From Streptomyces canus (GTDB lineage Bacteria > Actinomycetota > Actinomycetes > Streptomycetales > Streptomycetaceae), in NCBI RefSeq assembly GCF_001514145.1, contig NZ_KQ948663.1:100247-164246 (forward strand): a stretch of DNA of 64,000 bases. Direction: 5' to 3'. Positions within the stretch are counted from its first letter, which is position 1. Every line of letters begins with the position of its first letter. Positions 51,324 through 61,274 of the stretch are shown in pieces. The notes below the pieces were generated by a model. It ran no database searches. It was not told where the DNA came from and saw nothing but the letters and a program-made list of their open reading frames with translations. The position numbers were made by a program, and so were the translations under genes.

Positions 51324-54300
51324 ATGGCCTCGTCGCCACTGACCCCTTCCGCCGACAGCCGGACCCGTGTGTCCGCGCTCCGTGAGGCACTCGCCACCAG
51401 GGTGGTGGTCGCCGACGGAGCGATGGGCACCATGCTGCAGGCGCAGGACCCCACGCTCGAGGACTTCGAGAATCTCGAAGGCTGCAACGAGATCCTCAAC
51501 GTGACCCGCCCGGACATCGTCCGCTCCGTCCACGACGCGTACTTCGCGGTGGGCGTCGATTGCGTCGAGACCAACACCTTCGGGTCCAATCACACGGCCG
51601 CGTCGGAGTACGACATCGCCGACCGCGTGCACGAGCTGTCCGAGGCCGGCGCCCGGATCGCCCGTGAGGCGGCCGACGAGTACGCCGCCCGCGACGGCCG
51701 CCCGCGCTGGGTCCTGGGTTCGGTCGGGCCCGGCACCAAGCTGCCCACCCTCGGCCACATCGACTACGCCACGATCCGCGACGGCTACCAGGCCAACGTC
51801 GAGGGACTGCTCGCCGGCGGCGCCGACGCCCTGATCGTCGAGACCACGCAGGACCTGCTCCAGACGAAGGCCTCCGTACTGGGTGCCCATCGCGCGCTGG
51901 AGGCGACCGGCGCCGACGTGCCCCTGGTGGTCTCGATGGCGTTCGAGACCACCGGCACCATGCTGCTCGGCTCCGAGATCGGCGCCGCGCTGACCGCGCT
52001 GGAGCCGCTCGGCATCGACATGATCGGCCTGAACTGCTCGACCGGCCCGGCCGAGATGAGCGAGCACCTGCGGTACCTCGCCCGGCACTCCCGCATCCCG
52101 CTGCTGTGCATGCCGAACGCGGGTCTGCCGATCCTCACCAAGGACGGCGCGCACTTCCCGCTCGATCCCGAGGGCCTGGCCGACGCCCAGGAGAACTTCG
52201 TCCGCGACTACGGCCTCTCCCTGATCGGCGGCTGCTGCGGCACCACCCCCGAGCACCTGCGCCAGGTCGTCGAACGCGTCCGCGACCTCACGCCCGCCGA
52301 GCGCACCCCACAGCCGGAGCCCGGCGCCGCCTCCCTCTACCAGACGGTCCCGTTCCGCCAGGACACCTCCTACCTGGCCATCGGCGAGCGCACCAACGCC
52401 AACGGCTCGAAGAAGTTCCGCGAGGCCATGCTGGAGGCCCGCTGGGACGACTGCGTGGAGATGGCCCGCGAGCAGATCCGCGAGGGCGCCCACATGCTGG
52501 ACCTCTGCGTGGACTACGTCGGCCGCGACGGTGTGGCGGACATGAAGGAGCTGGCCGGCCGCTTCGCCACCGCCTCCACCCTGCCGATCGTCCTGGACTC
52601 CACCGAGGTCCCCGTCATCCGGGCCGGTCTGGAGAAGCTCGGCGGCCGCGCGGTCATCAACTCCGTCAACTACGAGGACGGCGACGGCCCCGAATCCCGC
52701 TTCGCGAAGGTCACCAAGCTCGCCCAGGAGCACGGCGCCGCGCTGATCGCCCTCACCATCGACGAGGAGGGCCAGGCCCGCACCCCCGAGCACAAGGTCG
52801 CCATCGCCGAACGGCTCATCGACGACCTGACCGGCAACTGGGGCATCCACGAGTCGGACATCCTCATCGACACCCTGACCTTCACCATCTGCACCGGTCA
52901 GGAGGAGTCCCGCAAGGACGGCCTCGCCACCATCGAGGCGATCCGCGAACTCAAGCGCCGCCACCCGGACGTCCAGACCACGCTGGGCCTGTCCAACATC
53001 TCCTTCGGCCTCAACCCGGCCGCCCGCGTCCTGCTCAACTCGGTCTTCCTCGACGAGTGCGTCAAGGCGGGCCTGGACTCGGCGATCGTCCACGCGTCGA
53101 AGATCCTGCCCATCGCCCGCTTCAGCGAGGAAGAGGTCCAGACGGCCCTCGACCTCATCTACGACCGTCGGGCCGAGGGCTACGACCCCCTCCAGAAGCT
53201 GATGGCCCTGTTCGAGGGCGCCACCACCAAGTCCCTGAAGGCGGGCCGCGCCGAGGAACTGGCCGCCCTGCCCCTGGAGGAGCGCCTCAAGCGCCGCATC
53301 ATCGACGGCGAGAAGAACGGCCTGGAGGCCGACCTCGACGAGGCCCTCCAGACCCGCCCCGCCCTCGACATCGTCAACGACACCCTCCTGGACGGCATGA
53401 AGGTCGTCGGCGAGCTGTTCGGCTCCGGCCAGATGCAGCTGCCGTTCGTCCTCCAGTCCGCCGAGGTGATGAAGACCGCGGTGGCCTACCTGGAACCGCA
53501 CATGGAGAAGGTCGAGGGCGACGAGGCCGGCAAGGGCACCATCGTGCTCGCCACCGTCCGCGGCGACGTCCACGACATCGGCAAGAACCTCGTCGACATC
53601 ATCCTGTCCAACAACGGCTACAACGTGATCAACCTCGGCATCAAGCAGCCGGTCTCCGCGATCCTGGACGCCGCCGCCGAGCACCGCGCCGACGTCATCG
53701 GCATGTCCGGCCTCCTGGTCAAGTCCACGGTGATCATGAAGGAGAACCTGGAGGAGCTCAACCAGCGCGGCATGGCGGCGGACTTCCCGGTCATCCTGGG
53801 CGGAGCCGCGCTGACCCGGGCGTACGTCGAACAGGACCTGCACGAGATCTACCAGGGCGAGGTCCGCTACGCCCGCGACGCGTTCGAGGGCCTGCGCCTC
53901 ATGGACGCCCTCATCGGCGTCAAGCGGGGCGTGCCCGGCGCCAAGCTGCCCGAGCTCAAGCAGCGCCGGGTGCGCGCGAGCGCCGTGAGCGTGGAGGAGG
54001 AGCGGCCGGAAGAGGGGCATGTCCGCTCCGACGTGGCCACCGACAACCCGGTGCCCACCCCGCCGTTCTGGGACACCCGCGTCATCAAGGGCATCCAGCT
54101 CAAGGAGTACGCCTCCTGGCTCGACGAGGGTGCCCTGTTCAAGGGCCAGTGGGGGCTCAAGCAGGCCCGCACCGGCGAGGGACCGACGTACGAGGAGCTC
54201 GTCGAGACCGACGGGCGGCCCCGGCTGCGCGGTCTGCTGGACCAGCTGCAGACCGAGAACCTGCTGGAAGCCGCCGTCGTCTACGGCTACTTCCCGTGCG

Positions 54301-54845
54301 TGTCCAAGGACGACGACCTGATCATCCTGGACCAGGAGGGCAACGAGCGCACCCGCTTCACCTTCCCGCGCCAGCGCCGCGGCCGCCGGCTCTGCCTCGC
54401 CGACTTCTTCCGCCCGGAGGAGTCGGGGGAGACCGACGTGGTCGGCCTCCAGGTGGTCACCGTCGGCTCGCGGATCGGCGAGCAGACCGCCAAGCTCTTC
54501 GAGGCCAACGCCTACCGCGACTACCTCGAACTGCACGGCCTGTCCGTCCAGTTGGCCGAGGCGCTCGCCGAGTACTGGCACGCGCGCGTGCGCTCCGAGC
54601 TCGGCTTCGCGGGCGAGGACCCCAGCGACGTCGAGGACATGTTCGCCCTCAAGTACCGGGGCGCCCGCTTCTCCCTCGGCTACGGCGCCTGCCCCAACCT
54701 GGAGGACCGCGCCAAGATCGCCGACCTGCTCCAGCCGGAGCGCATCGGCGTCCACCTGAGCGAGGAGTTCCAGCTCCACCCCGAGCAGTCCACCGACGCG
54801 ATCGTCATCCACCACCCGGAGGCGAAGTACTTCAACGCCCGCTGA
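51324..54845 (+). CDS. metH: cobalamin-dependent methionine synthase MetH (1173 aa)
   Basis: MetH transfers the methyl of methyltetrahydrofolate through cobalamin to homocysteine. Domains in order: homocysteine-binding (about 1-330; zinc Cys in LNCSTGP and GGCCGTTPEH), pterin-binding (about 350-610; AIGERTNANGSKKFREAM, HMLDLCVDYVGRDG), cap (about 640-735), B12-binding (about 740-880; DVHDIGKNLVDIIL with the axial His) and reactivation domain (about 900-1173; GARFSLGYGACPNLEDR). All modules are present. The ATG has GAGGGAG upstream. I recognise no cobalamin riboswitch in the 284-base upstream region, which is shared with gylR. The nearby mtn genes feed the same methionine pool. Confidence 0.97.
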   Translation: MASSPLTPSADSRTRVSALREALATRVVVADGAMGTMLQAQDPTLEDFENLEGCNEILNVTRPDIVRSVHDAYFAVGVDCVETNTFGSNHTAASEYDIADRVHELSEAGARIAREAADEYAARDGRPRWVLGSVGPGTKLPTLGHIDYATIRDGYQANVEGLLAGGADALIVETTQDLLQTKASVLGAHRALEATGADVPLVVSMAFETTGTMLLGSEIGAALTALEPLGIDMIGLNCSTGPAEMSEHLRYLARHSRIPLLCMPNAGLPILTKDGAHFPLDPEGLADAQENFVRDYGLSLIGGCCGTTPEHLRQVVERVRDLTPAERTPQPEPGAASLYQTVPFRQDTSYLAIGERTNANGSKKFREAMLEARWDDCVEMAREQIREGAHMLDLCVDYVGRDGVADMKELAGRFATASTLPIVLDSTEVPVIRAGLEKLGGRAVINSVNYEDGDGPESRFAKVTKLAQEHGAALIALTIDEEGQARTPEHKVAIAERLIDDLTGNWGIHESDILIDTLTFTICTGQEESRKDGLATIEAIRELKRRHPDVQTTLGLSNISFGLNPAARVLLNSVFLDECVKAGLDSAIVHASKILPIARFSEEEVQTALDLIYDRRAEGYDPLQKLMALFEGATTKSLKAGRAEELAALPLEERLKRRIIDGEKNGLEADLDEALQTRPALDIVNDTLLDGMKVVGELFGSGQMQLPFVLQSAEVMKTAVAYLEPHMEKVEGDEAGKGTIVLATVRGDVHDIGKNLVDIILSNNGYNVINLGIKQPVSAILDAAAEHRADVIGMSGLLVKSTVIMKENLEELNQRGMAADFPVILGGAALTRAYVEQDLHEIYQGEVRYARDAFEGLRLMDALIGVKRGVPGAKLPELKQRRVRASAVSVEEERPEEGHVRSDVATDNPVPTPPFWDTRVIKGIQLKEYASWLDEGALFKGQWGLKQARTGEGPTYEELVETDGRPRLRGLLDQLQTENLLEAAVVYGYFPCVSKDDDLIILDQEGNERTRFTFPRQRRGRRLCLADFFRPEESGETDVVGLQVVTVGSRIGEQTAKLFEANAYRDYLELHGLSVQLAEALAEYWHARVRSELGFAGEDPSDVEDMFALKYRGARFSLGYGACPNLEDRAKIADLLQPERIGVHLSEEFQLHPEQSTDAIVIHHPEAKYFNAR

Positions 54846-54908
54846 GCCGCCGCGTCCCGGCTCGCCGAGCACACTGATCGGATAAGTCGTACACTGGTCG
54901 GTCCACAG

Positions 54909-54939
54909 CAGGCCGGTTCCCTTCGTGGGAACCGGCCTG
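54909..54939 (+). terminator. terminator after metH
   Basis: A perfect 13-bp stem (CAGGCCGGTTCCC / GGGAACCGGCCTG) with a five-base loop lies just upstream of the next ribosome-binding site, so it could end metH transcripts or regulate the phosphatase gene. Confidence 0.65.
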
Positions 54940-54963
54940 CTCGTCCCTCAAGGAGGTACGTGG

Positions 54964-55662
54964 ATGACCAGCACGGTCCCCGCGCCATTGACCCGTACGG
55001 CGGACGGCTCCGCCCTCCAGGCCGTACTCCTCGACATGGACGGCACCCTGGTGGACACCGAGGGCTTCTGGTGGGACGTCGAAGTCGAGATCTTCGCGCG
55101 CCTCGGCCACACCCTCGACGACTCCTGGCGCCATGTCGTGGTCGGCGGCCCCATGACCCGCAGCGCGGGCTTCCTGATCGAGGCCACCGGCGCCGACATC
55201 ACGCTCGCCGAGCTCACCGTCCTGCTCAACCAGGGCTTCGAGGACCGTATCGAGCACGCCCTGCCCCTGATGCCCGGGGCCACCCGGCTGCTGACCGAGC
55301 TGTCCGCGCACCGGGTCCCCACCGCCCTGGTCTCTGCCTCGCACCGGCGCATCATCGACCGGGTCCTGGCCTCCCTGGGCCCCCAGCACTTCGCCCTCAC
55401 GGTCGCCGGAGACGAGGTGCCGCGCACCAAGCCGCACCCGGACCCCTATCTGTTCGCCGCCGCCGGACTCGGCGCCGATCCGGCCAGATGCGCGGTGGTC
55501 GAGGACACCGCAACCGGTGTCGCCGCGGCCGAGGCCGCCGGCTGCCAGGTCGTGGTGGTGCCCTCGGTCGCCCCCATCCCGCGGGCCCCCGGACGCACCG
55601 TCGTCGGCTCCCTCGAAGAGGTCGACCTGACATTTCTGCGCGGCCTGATCACCCTTCGATGA
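54964..55662 (+). CDS. HAD-superfamily phosphatase, beta-phosphoglucomutase-like (232 aa)
   Basis: HAD motif I VLLDMDGTLVDTEG supplies both Asp. Motif II is ALVSASHRRI, and motif III/IV is RTKPHPDPYLFAAAGLG and CAVVEDTATGVAAAEAAG. A helical cap lies between motifs I and II, as in subfamily I (beta-phosphoglucomutase/phosphatase) enzymes. Substrate unknown. The ATG at 54964 has AAGGAGG at ideal spacing. The next plausible start upstream is inside the hairpin. Confidence 0.9.
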   Translation: MTSTVPAPLTRTADGSALQAVLLDMDGTLVDTEGFWWDVEVEIFARLGHTLDDSWRHVVVGGPMTRSAGFLIEATGADITLAELTVLLNQGFEDRIEHALPLMPGATRLLTELSAHRVPTALVSASHRRIIDRVLASLGPQHFALTVAGDEVPRTKPHPDPYLFAAAGLGADPARCAVVEDTATGVAAAEAAGCQVVVVPSVAPIPRAPGRTVVGSLEEVDLTFLRGLITLR

Positions 55663-56096
55663 CGGAAATGCCTCGGGTGTTCACCCAGCGTGCAGCGCGG
55701 ATAACGCGGTAATTCCCCAGGTCCCTGTCGCAGGAATTCGAAGCGTGCCGGATGACCGAATTCCGGTCCGGCACCCTCCCGTTGCGGGTGTGAGGTTCCC
55801 CACTCGGCGGGGTCTCGACAGGTGGCCGAGGCTGTGCAGGACGCCCCGTTTCGAGGGGTGCGGACGCGCCCATGTGTCCCGATTGATGAAACCCTGCACC
55901 AATCCTTCCCCTGACGGGTTTTCGGTGCGTCCACGCCCGGTTCCGCTGTGTGATGGAAGCCCAACTCCGGTGGCTGCGAACCCTCCTGCAGGTGCGGACT
56001 AATCTCCTGGTGAGAACATCGCCCTAACCCCGTGATCCGCCGCACCACCCATGCATGCCGGATACACGGACTGAACAGCTGTGGAGAAACCCGAGC
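55663..56096. other. intergenic region of 434 bases without a gene
   Basis: It contains a hairpin at 55745-55774 (GTGCCGGA/TCCGGCAC) that may end the phosphatase transcript. Near 56000 is a TAATCT box suitable as a promoter for the following lipoprotein gene. No ORF with coding character and no RNA gene is recognised. Confidence 0.5.
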
Positions 56097-57701
56097 ATGA
56101 ACCGCAAGACTTTGGTGCTGCCGGCCGTCATCGGTCTGCTCGCGCCGGTGCTCGCCGCCTGCGGCGGTTCCGACAGCGGCAGCAGCGGAGGCGACGCGAT
56201 CGCTGTCGGCACCACGGACCGGTTCACCGCCACGAAGGAAGCTCCCGCGCCGCTCGACCCCGCCTACGCCTACGACGTCGGCACCTGGAACGTCCTGCGC
56301 CAGACCGTGCAGACCCTGATGATCCAGCCCAAGGGCGACGGCGACCCCGTGCCCGAGGCGGCCCAGTCCTGCGGCTTCAGCGACAGCGGCAACGAGCGCT
56401 ACGTCTGCACCCTGCGCGACGGCCTGAAGTTCGCGAGCGGTCAGGCCATCACCGCGGCGGACGTGAAGTACTCCATCGACCGCGCCCGCGCCCTCAAGGC
56501 GGACTCCGGCGTCTTCGCCCTGCTGTCCACCATCGACACCGTGGAGACGAAGGGCGACCGCGAGGTCATCTTCCACCTCAAGACCGCCGACGCCACCTTC
56601 CCGTACAAGCTGTCGACCCCGGTCGCCGGCATCGTCAACCCGGACGACTACGCGAAGAACAAGCTCCGCGACGGCTTCGACGTCGACGGCTCCGGCCCCT
56701 ACACCATGAAGGCCGACGTCAAGAACGACGAGCTCGTCGACGCGGTGTTCACCAAGAACCCCAACTACAAGGGGTCGTTGACGGTGAACAACGACAAGGT
56801 CGAACTGCGCTCCTACTCGGACTCCGACGACATGGGCACCGCCCTCGAAAAGGGCGACATCGACCTCATCACCCGCACCATGTCGCCGCAGCAGATCAAG
56901 AAGTTCTCGAACGAGTCCGGTGGCGACGTCGACCTCGTCGAAATGGCCGGCCTGGAGATCCGCTACCTCGCCTTCAACACAGACGCCCCGACCGTGAAGT
57001 CCCGTGCCGTGCGCCAGGCGATGGCTCAGCTCATCAACCGCAGCGAACTCGTCTCCAGGGTCTACGGCACCCAGGCCCAGCCGCTCTTCTCGCTGGTCCC
57101 GGCCACCATCACCGGCCACTCCAACGCGTTTTTCAACAAGTACGGCGACCCGAGCGTCACCAAGGCCAAGTCCCTGCTGACCCAGGCCGACATCACCACC
57201 CCGGTCAAGCTGACCCTCCATTACACGACCGACCACTACGGCTCGGGCACCAAGGAGGAGTTCGAGGACCTGCAGAAGCAGCTCAACGACAGCGGGCTCT
57301 TCGACGTCAGCATCCAGGGCGCGCCCTGGACCACCTTCCGCCCGGCCGAGCAGAAGGGCAAGTACGACGTCTACGGCATGGGCTGGTTCCCGGACTTCCC
57401 CGACGCCGACAACTACCTCGCCCCGTTCCTCGACAAGGACAACTTCCTCGGATCGCCGTACGACAACGCCGAGATCCGCAACACCCTGATCCCGGACTCC
57501 CGCCGCGAGGCCGACCGCATCGCCGCGTCCACAAGCCTGACCGAGATCCAGGACATCGTCGCCGACGACGTCCCCGTGCTGCCGCTGTGGCAGGGCAACC
57601 AGTACGTCGCCGCACGCGACGACGTCACGGGCACCGCCTACGCGCTCAACTCCTCGTCGACGCTGCAGCTGTGGGAACTCGGCCGAGGCGTGAGCGGCTG
57701 A
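56097..57701 (+). CDS. family-5 ABC solute-binding lipoprotein, first of a tandem pair (534 aa)
   Basis: It has a lipoprotein signal with lipobox VLAACGGSDSG (Cys about residue 22), then a family-5 (peptide/nickel/opine) binding-protein fold. The conserved features are YVCTLRDGLKFASGQAITAADVKYSIDRA and, near the C-terminus, GMGWFPDFPDADNYLAPFL. The ATG at 56097 has GGAG upstream; the longer frame adds nothing. No permease or ATPase gene lies nearby, so it must share components encoded elsewhere or act as a sensor. The next gene is a paralogue. Confidence 0.9.
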   Translation: MNRKTLVLPAVIGLLAPVLAACGGSDSGSSGGDAIAVGTTDRFTATKEAPAPLDPAYAYDVGTWNVLRQTVQTLMIQPKGDGDPVPEAAQSCGFSDSGNERYVCTLRDGLKFASGQAITAADVKYSIDRARALKADSGVFALLSTIDTVETKGDREVIFHLKTADATFPYKLSTPVAGIVNPDDYAKNKLRDGFDVDGSGPYTMKADVKNDELVDAVFTKNPNYKGSLTVNNDKVELRSYSDSDDMGTALEKGDIDLITRTMSPQQIKKFSNESGGDVDLVEMAGLEIRYLAFNTDAPTVKSRAVRQAMAQLINRSELVSRVYGTQAQPLFSLVPATITGHSNAFFNKYGDPSVTKAKSLLTQADITTPVKLTLHYTTDHYGSGTKEEFEDLQKQLNDSGLFDVSIQGAPWTTFRPAEQKGKYDVYGMGWFPDFPDADNYLAPFLDKDNFLGSPYDNAEIRNTLIPDSRREADRIAASTSLTEIQDIVADDVPVLPLWQGNQYVAARDDVTGTAYALNSSSTLQLWELGRGVSG

Positions 57702-57722
57702 CCGGCCGCGACGCCTCCAGCG

Positions 57723-57750
57723 CCCCGGGCCCCGGCGGACGGGCCCGGGG
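57723..57750 (+). terminator. hairpin between the two binding-protein genes
   Basis: CCCCGGGCCC / GGGCCCGGGG with an eight-base loop follows the first gene by 22 bases; partial termination or mRNA protection. Confidence 0.6.
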
Positions 57751-57783
57751 ATTCCACAAGAATCGACGACAAGGCACTCGCAC

Positions 57784-59364
57784 GTGAACAAGCGCATCCA
57801 GTGGGGGGTCCTGCCCATCGTGGCGGGCCTGGGCGCCGGTCTGCTGACCGGCTGCGGCACGGAGTCGGGGGACTCCGGTTCCGGCGGCTCCTCCGTGGTC
57901 ATGGGAATGTCCGACGACGTCCTCGCCACGGACCCGGCCTCCGGCTACGACCCCGGCTCCTGGCTGTTGTTCAACAACGTCTTCCAGTCGCTGCTCAGCT
58001 TCCCCAAGGGCGGCACGGAACCGGAGCCGGACGCCGCCCGGAGCTGCGAGTTCACCGACACCAAGGCCCAGGTCTACGAGTGCACGCTCAAGGACGGCCT
58101 CAGGTTCAGCAACGGCGACTCGCTGACCTCCGAGGACGTCAAGTTCTCCTTCGACCGCACGTTGAAGATCAACGACGACGCCGGTCCCGCGATCATGTTC
58201 CCGATGCTCGACAAGGTCGAGACACCGGACGAGAAGACGGTCGTCTTCAAGCTCAACACCCCTGACGCCACCTTCCCGAGCAAGATCGCCTCCGGCGCCG
58301 GCTCGATCGTCGACCACACGCAGTACGACGCCGACGGCCTCCGCAAGGACGGCAAGGCGGTCGGCTCCGGCCCCTACCAGCTTGACTCGTTCGACGACGA
58401 CCAGGCCGTGTTCTCCGTCAACGAGAACTACAAGGGCACCGCCGACCCCCAGAACTCCGGCGTCACGCTGAAGTTCTTCCACGGCGACCAGAGCGCCCTG
58501 AAGACCGCCCTGACCGACAAGAAGGTCGACATCGCCTACCGCGGCCTGACCGCGGGGGACATCACCGACATCGAGAACGCCTCCCCCGACTCCGGTGTCG
58601 AGGTCGTCGAGGGGACCAGCGCCGAGGTCCAGCACCTCGTCTTCAACATGGACGACCCGGTCGCGGGCCGGCTCGGCGTCCGCAAGGCGATGGCCTACCT
58701 GATCGACCGCGAAGCCCTCATCCACGACGTCTACCAGGGCACCGCGACCCCGCTCTACTCGATCATCCCGGCCGGTATCGGGGGCCACAACACGGCCTTC
58801 TTCGACACCTACGGTGCCCAGCCCTCCAAGTCCAAGGCAGCCGCCGCCCTCGCCGCCGACAACATCACCGGCAAGGTGAAGCTGACCCTGTGGTCGACGC
58901 CGTCGCGCTACGGCCCGGCCACCGGCCAGGAACTCAAGACGATCGCCCAGCAGCTCAACGCCAGCGGCCTGTTCGACGCGGACGTGAAGTCCGTGGCCTT
59001 CGACCAGTACGAGAAGGACATCGCCGCCGGAAAGTACGGCGTCTACGTCAAGGGCTGGGTGCCCGACTACCCGGACGCCGACAACTTCACGGCCCCCTTC
59101 TTCGGCAAGGGCAACGTGCTGGACAACAACTACAGCAACAACGAGATCACCGGCTCGCTCATCCCGGAGACCGCCGCCCAGCCGGACCGCTCCGCGACCG
59201 ACGACCCCTTCGGCGCGCTCCAGGACATCGTCGCCGAGGACGTCCCCGTCCTTCCGGTCTGGCAGGCCAAGCAGTACGCCGTCGTCCGTGACGACGTCTA
59301 CGGCCTGGAGTACTGCCTCGACGCCTCCACCGTGTTCCGCTTCTGGGAGCTCAGCAAGGGCTGA
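57784..59364 (+). CDS. family-5 ABC solute-binding lipoprotein, second of the tandem pair (526 aa)
   Basis: A GTG start gives a lipoprotein signal with lipobox GLLTGCGTESG. It shares the fold and many positions with the preceding protein, for example YECTLKDGLRFSNGDSLTSEDVKFSF and VKGWVPDYPDADNFTAPFF. The pair probably arose by duplication. Ligand unknown. No transport partner is adjacent. It ends at a strong bidirectional hairpin. Confidence 0.9.
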   Translation: MNKRIQWGVLPIVAGLGAGLLTGCGTESGDSGSGGSSVVMGMSDDVLATDPASGYDPGSWLLFNNVFQSLLSFPKGGTEPEPDAARSCEFTDTKAQVYECTLKDGLRFSNGDSLTSEDVKFSFDRTLKINDDAGPAIMFPMLDKVETPDEKTVVFKLNTPDATFPSKIASGAGSIVDHTQYDADGLRKDGKAVGSGPYQLDSFDDDQAVFSVNENYKGTADPQNSGVTLKFFHGDQSALKTALTDKKVDIAYRGLTAGDITDIENASPDSGVEVVEGTSAEVQHLVFNMDDPVAGRLGVRKAMAYLIDREALIHDVYQGTATPLYSIIPAGIGGHNTAFFDTYGAQPSKSKAAAALAADNITGKVKLTLWSTPSRYGPATGQELKTIAQQLNASGLFDADVKSVAFDQYEKDIAAGKYGVYVKGWVPDYPDADNFTAPFFGKGNVLDNNYSNNEITGSLIPETAAQPDRSATDDPFGALQDIVAEDVPVLPVWQAKQYAVVRDDVYGLEYCLDASTVFRFWELSKG

Positions 59365-59385
59365 TCCCGCGACGGCCGCAGACAC

Positions 59386-59424
59386 GAAGAGGGCGTCCCC
59401 GGTCAGGCGGGGGACGCCCTCTTC
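59386..59424. terminator. bidirectional terminator after the second binding-protein gene
   Basis: A perfect 15-bp stem (GAAGAGGGCGTCCCC / GGGGACGCCCTCTTC) lies between convergent genes. Confidence 0.85.
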
Positions 59425-59441
59425 GCTTCGTACCGCTCCCG

Positions 59442-60113
59442 CTACTGCGCGCCGGGACGCACCAGCCCGCTCTCGTACGCGTACACCGCGGCCTGCACCC
59501 GGTCCCTGAGCCCCAACTTGGTCAGGACGTGACCGACATGCGTCTTCACGGTGGTCTCACTGACGAACAGATCCGCCGCGATCTCCGCGTTGGACAGCCC
59601 GCGCGCCACCAGCTTCAGCACCTCGACCTCGCGGTCGGTGAGCGTGTGCAGCGTGTCCGGCACCGGCTCGTCGCCGGACGGCAGATGCGTGGCGTACTTG
59701 TCGAGCAGCCGACGCGTGATGCTCGGCGCGAGCATCGCCTCACCCGCGGCCACCACCCGGATCGCCTGCACGAGTTCGTTGGCCGGGGCATCCTTGAGCA
59801 GGAAGCCGCTGGCCCCCGCCCGCAGCGCCTCCACCACGTACTCGTCGAGGTCGAAGGTGGTCAGCACGAGCACCTTGGCCGGGCCGTCGCGCCCCGGCCC
59901 GGTGATCTGCCGGGTCGCCTCGACACCGTCCATCCGAGGCATACGGATGTCCATGAGGACCACGTCGGGCTGGAGCGCCCGTACCTGGTCGAGAGCCTGA
60001 AGGCCGTCTCCGGCCTCGCCCACGACCGCGATGTCCTGCTCGGCCTCCAGGATCATCCGGAAGCCGGTACGCAGCAGCGGCTGGTCGTCGACCAGTAGGA
60101 CGCGGATGGCCAC
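59442..60113 (-). CDS. NarL/FixJ-type response regulator (223 aa), orphan
   Basis: Receiver domain (1-about 120) has the acidic pair in LLVDDQPLLRTG, phosphoacceptor Asp55 in DVVLMDIRMPRMDG and Lys in LLKDAPANE. LuxR-type helix-turn-helix (about 155-215) has LTDREVEVLKLVARGLSNAE and VSETTVKTHVGHVLTKLG. All key residues are present. No sensor kinase gene is adjacent. It lies 14 bases downstream of the RecB-like gene, on the same strand. Confidence 0.93.
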   Translation of the reverse strand: MAIRVLLVDDQPLLRTGFRMILEAEQDIAVVGEAGDGLQALDQVRALQPDVVLMDIRMPRMDGVEATRQITGPGRDGPAKVLVLTTFDLDEYVVEALRAGASGFLLKDAPANELVQAIRVVAAGEAMLAPSITRRLLDKYATHLPSGDEPVPDTLHTLTDREVEVLKLVARGLSNAEIAADLFVSETTVKTHVGHVLTKLGLRDRVQAAVYAYESGLVRPGAQ

Positions 60114-60127
60114 GTAAGTCTCCTTCG

Positions 60128-61099
<972 letters not shown>

Positions 61100-61274
61100 G
61101 ACCACAGACCATACGGCCCGCCACTGACAGTGACCCACTCGCGGCCGTGACCGCCGTAACGCCTGAGGAAACACAGGGGGTGCCGGGGCGGAAGGTGTCG
61201 CGACCGCCGCATACCATCAACCCGAGACCCTTCCGCACGGCAGGCGCGGGAGACGCTTCGAACGAGGGGACATC

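Noticed and set aside
50328..54872. A 1514-codon open frame on the minus strand opposite metH
   Set aside because: It is the antisense shadow of the C-ending codons of metH; composition is Val/Gly/Asp-repetitive, there is no domain, and metH itself is complete.
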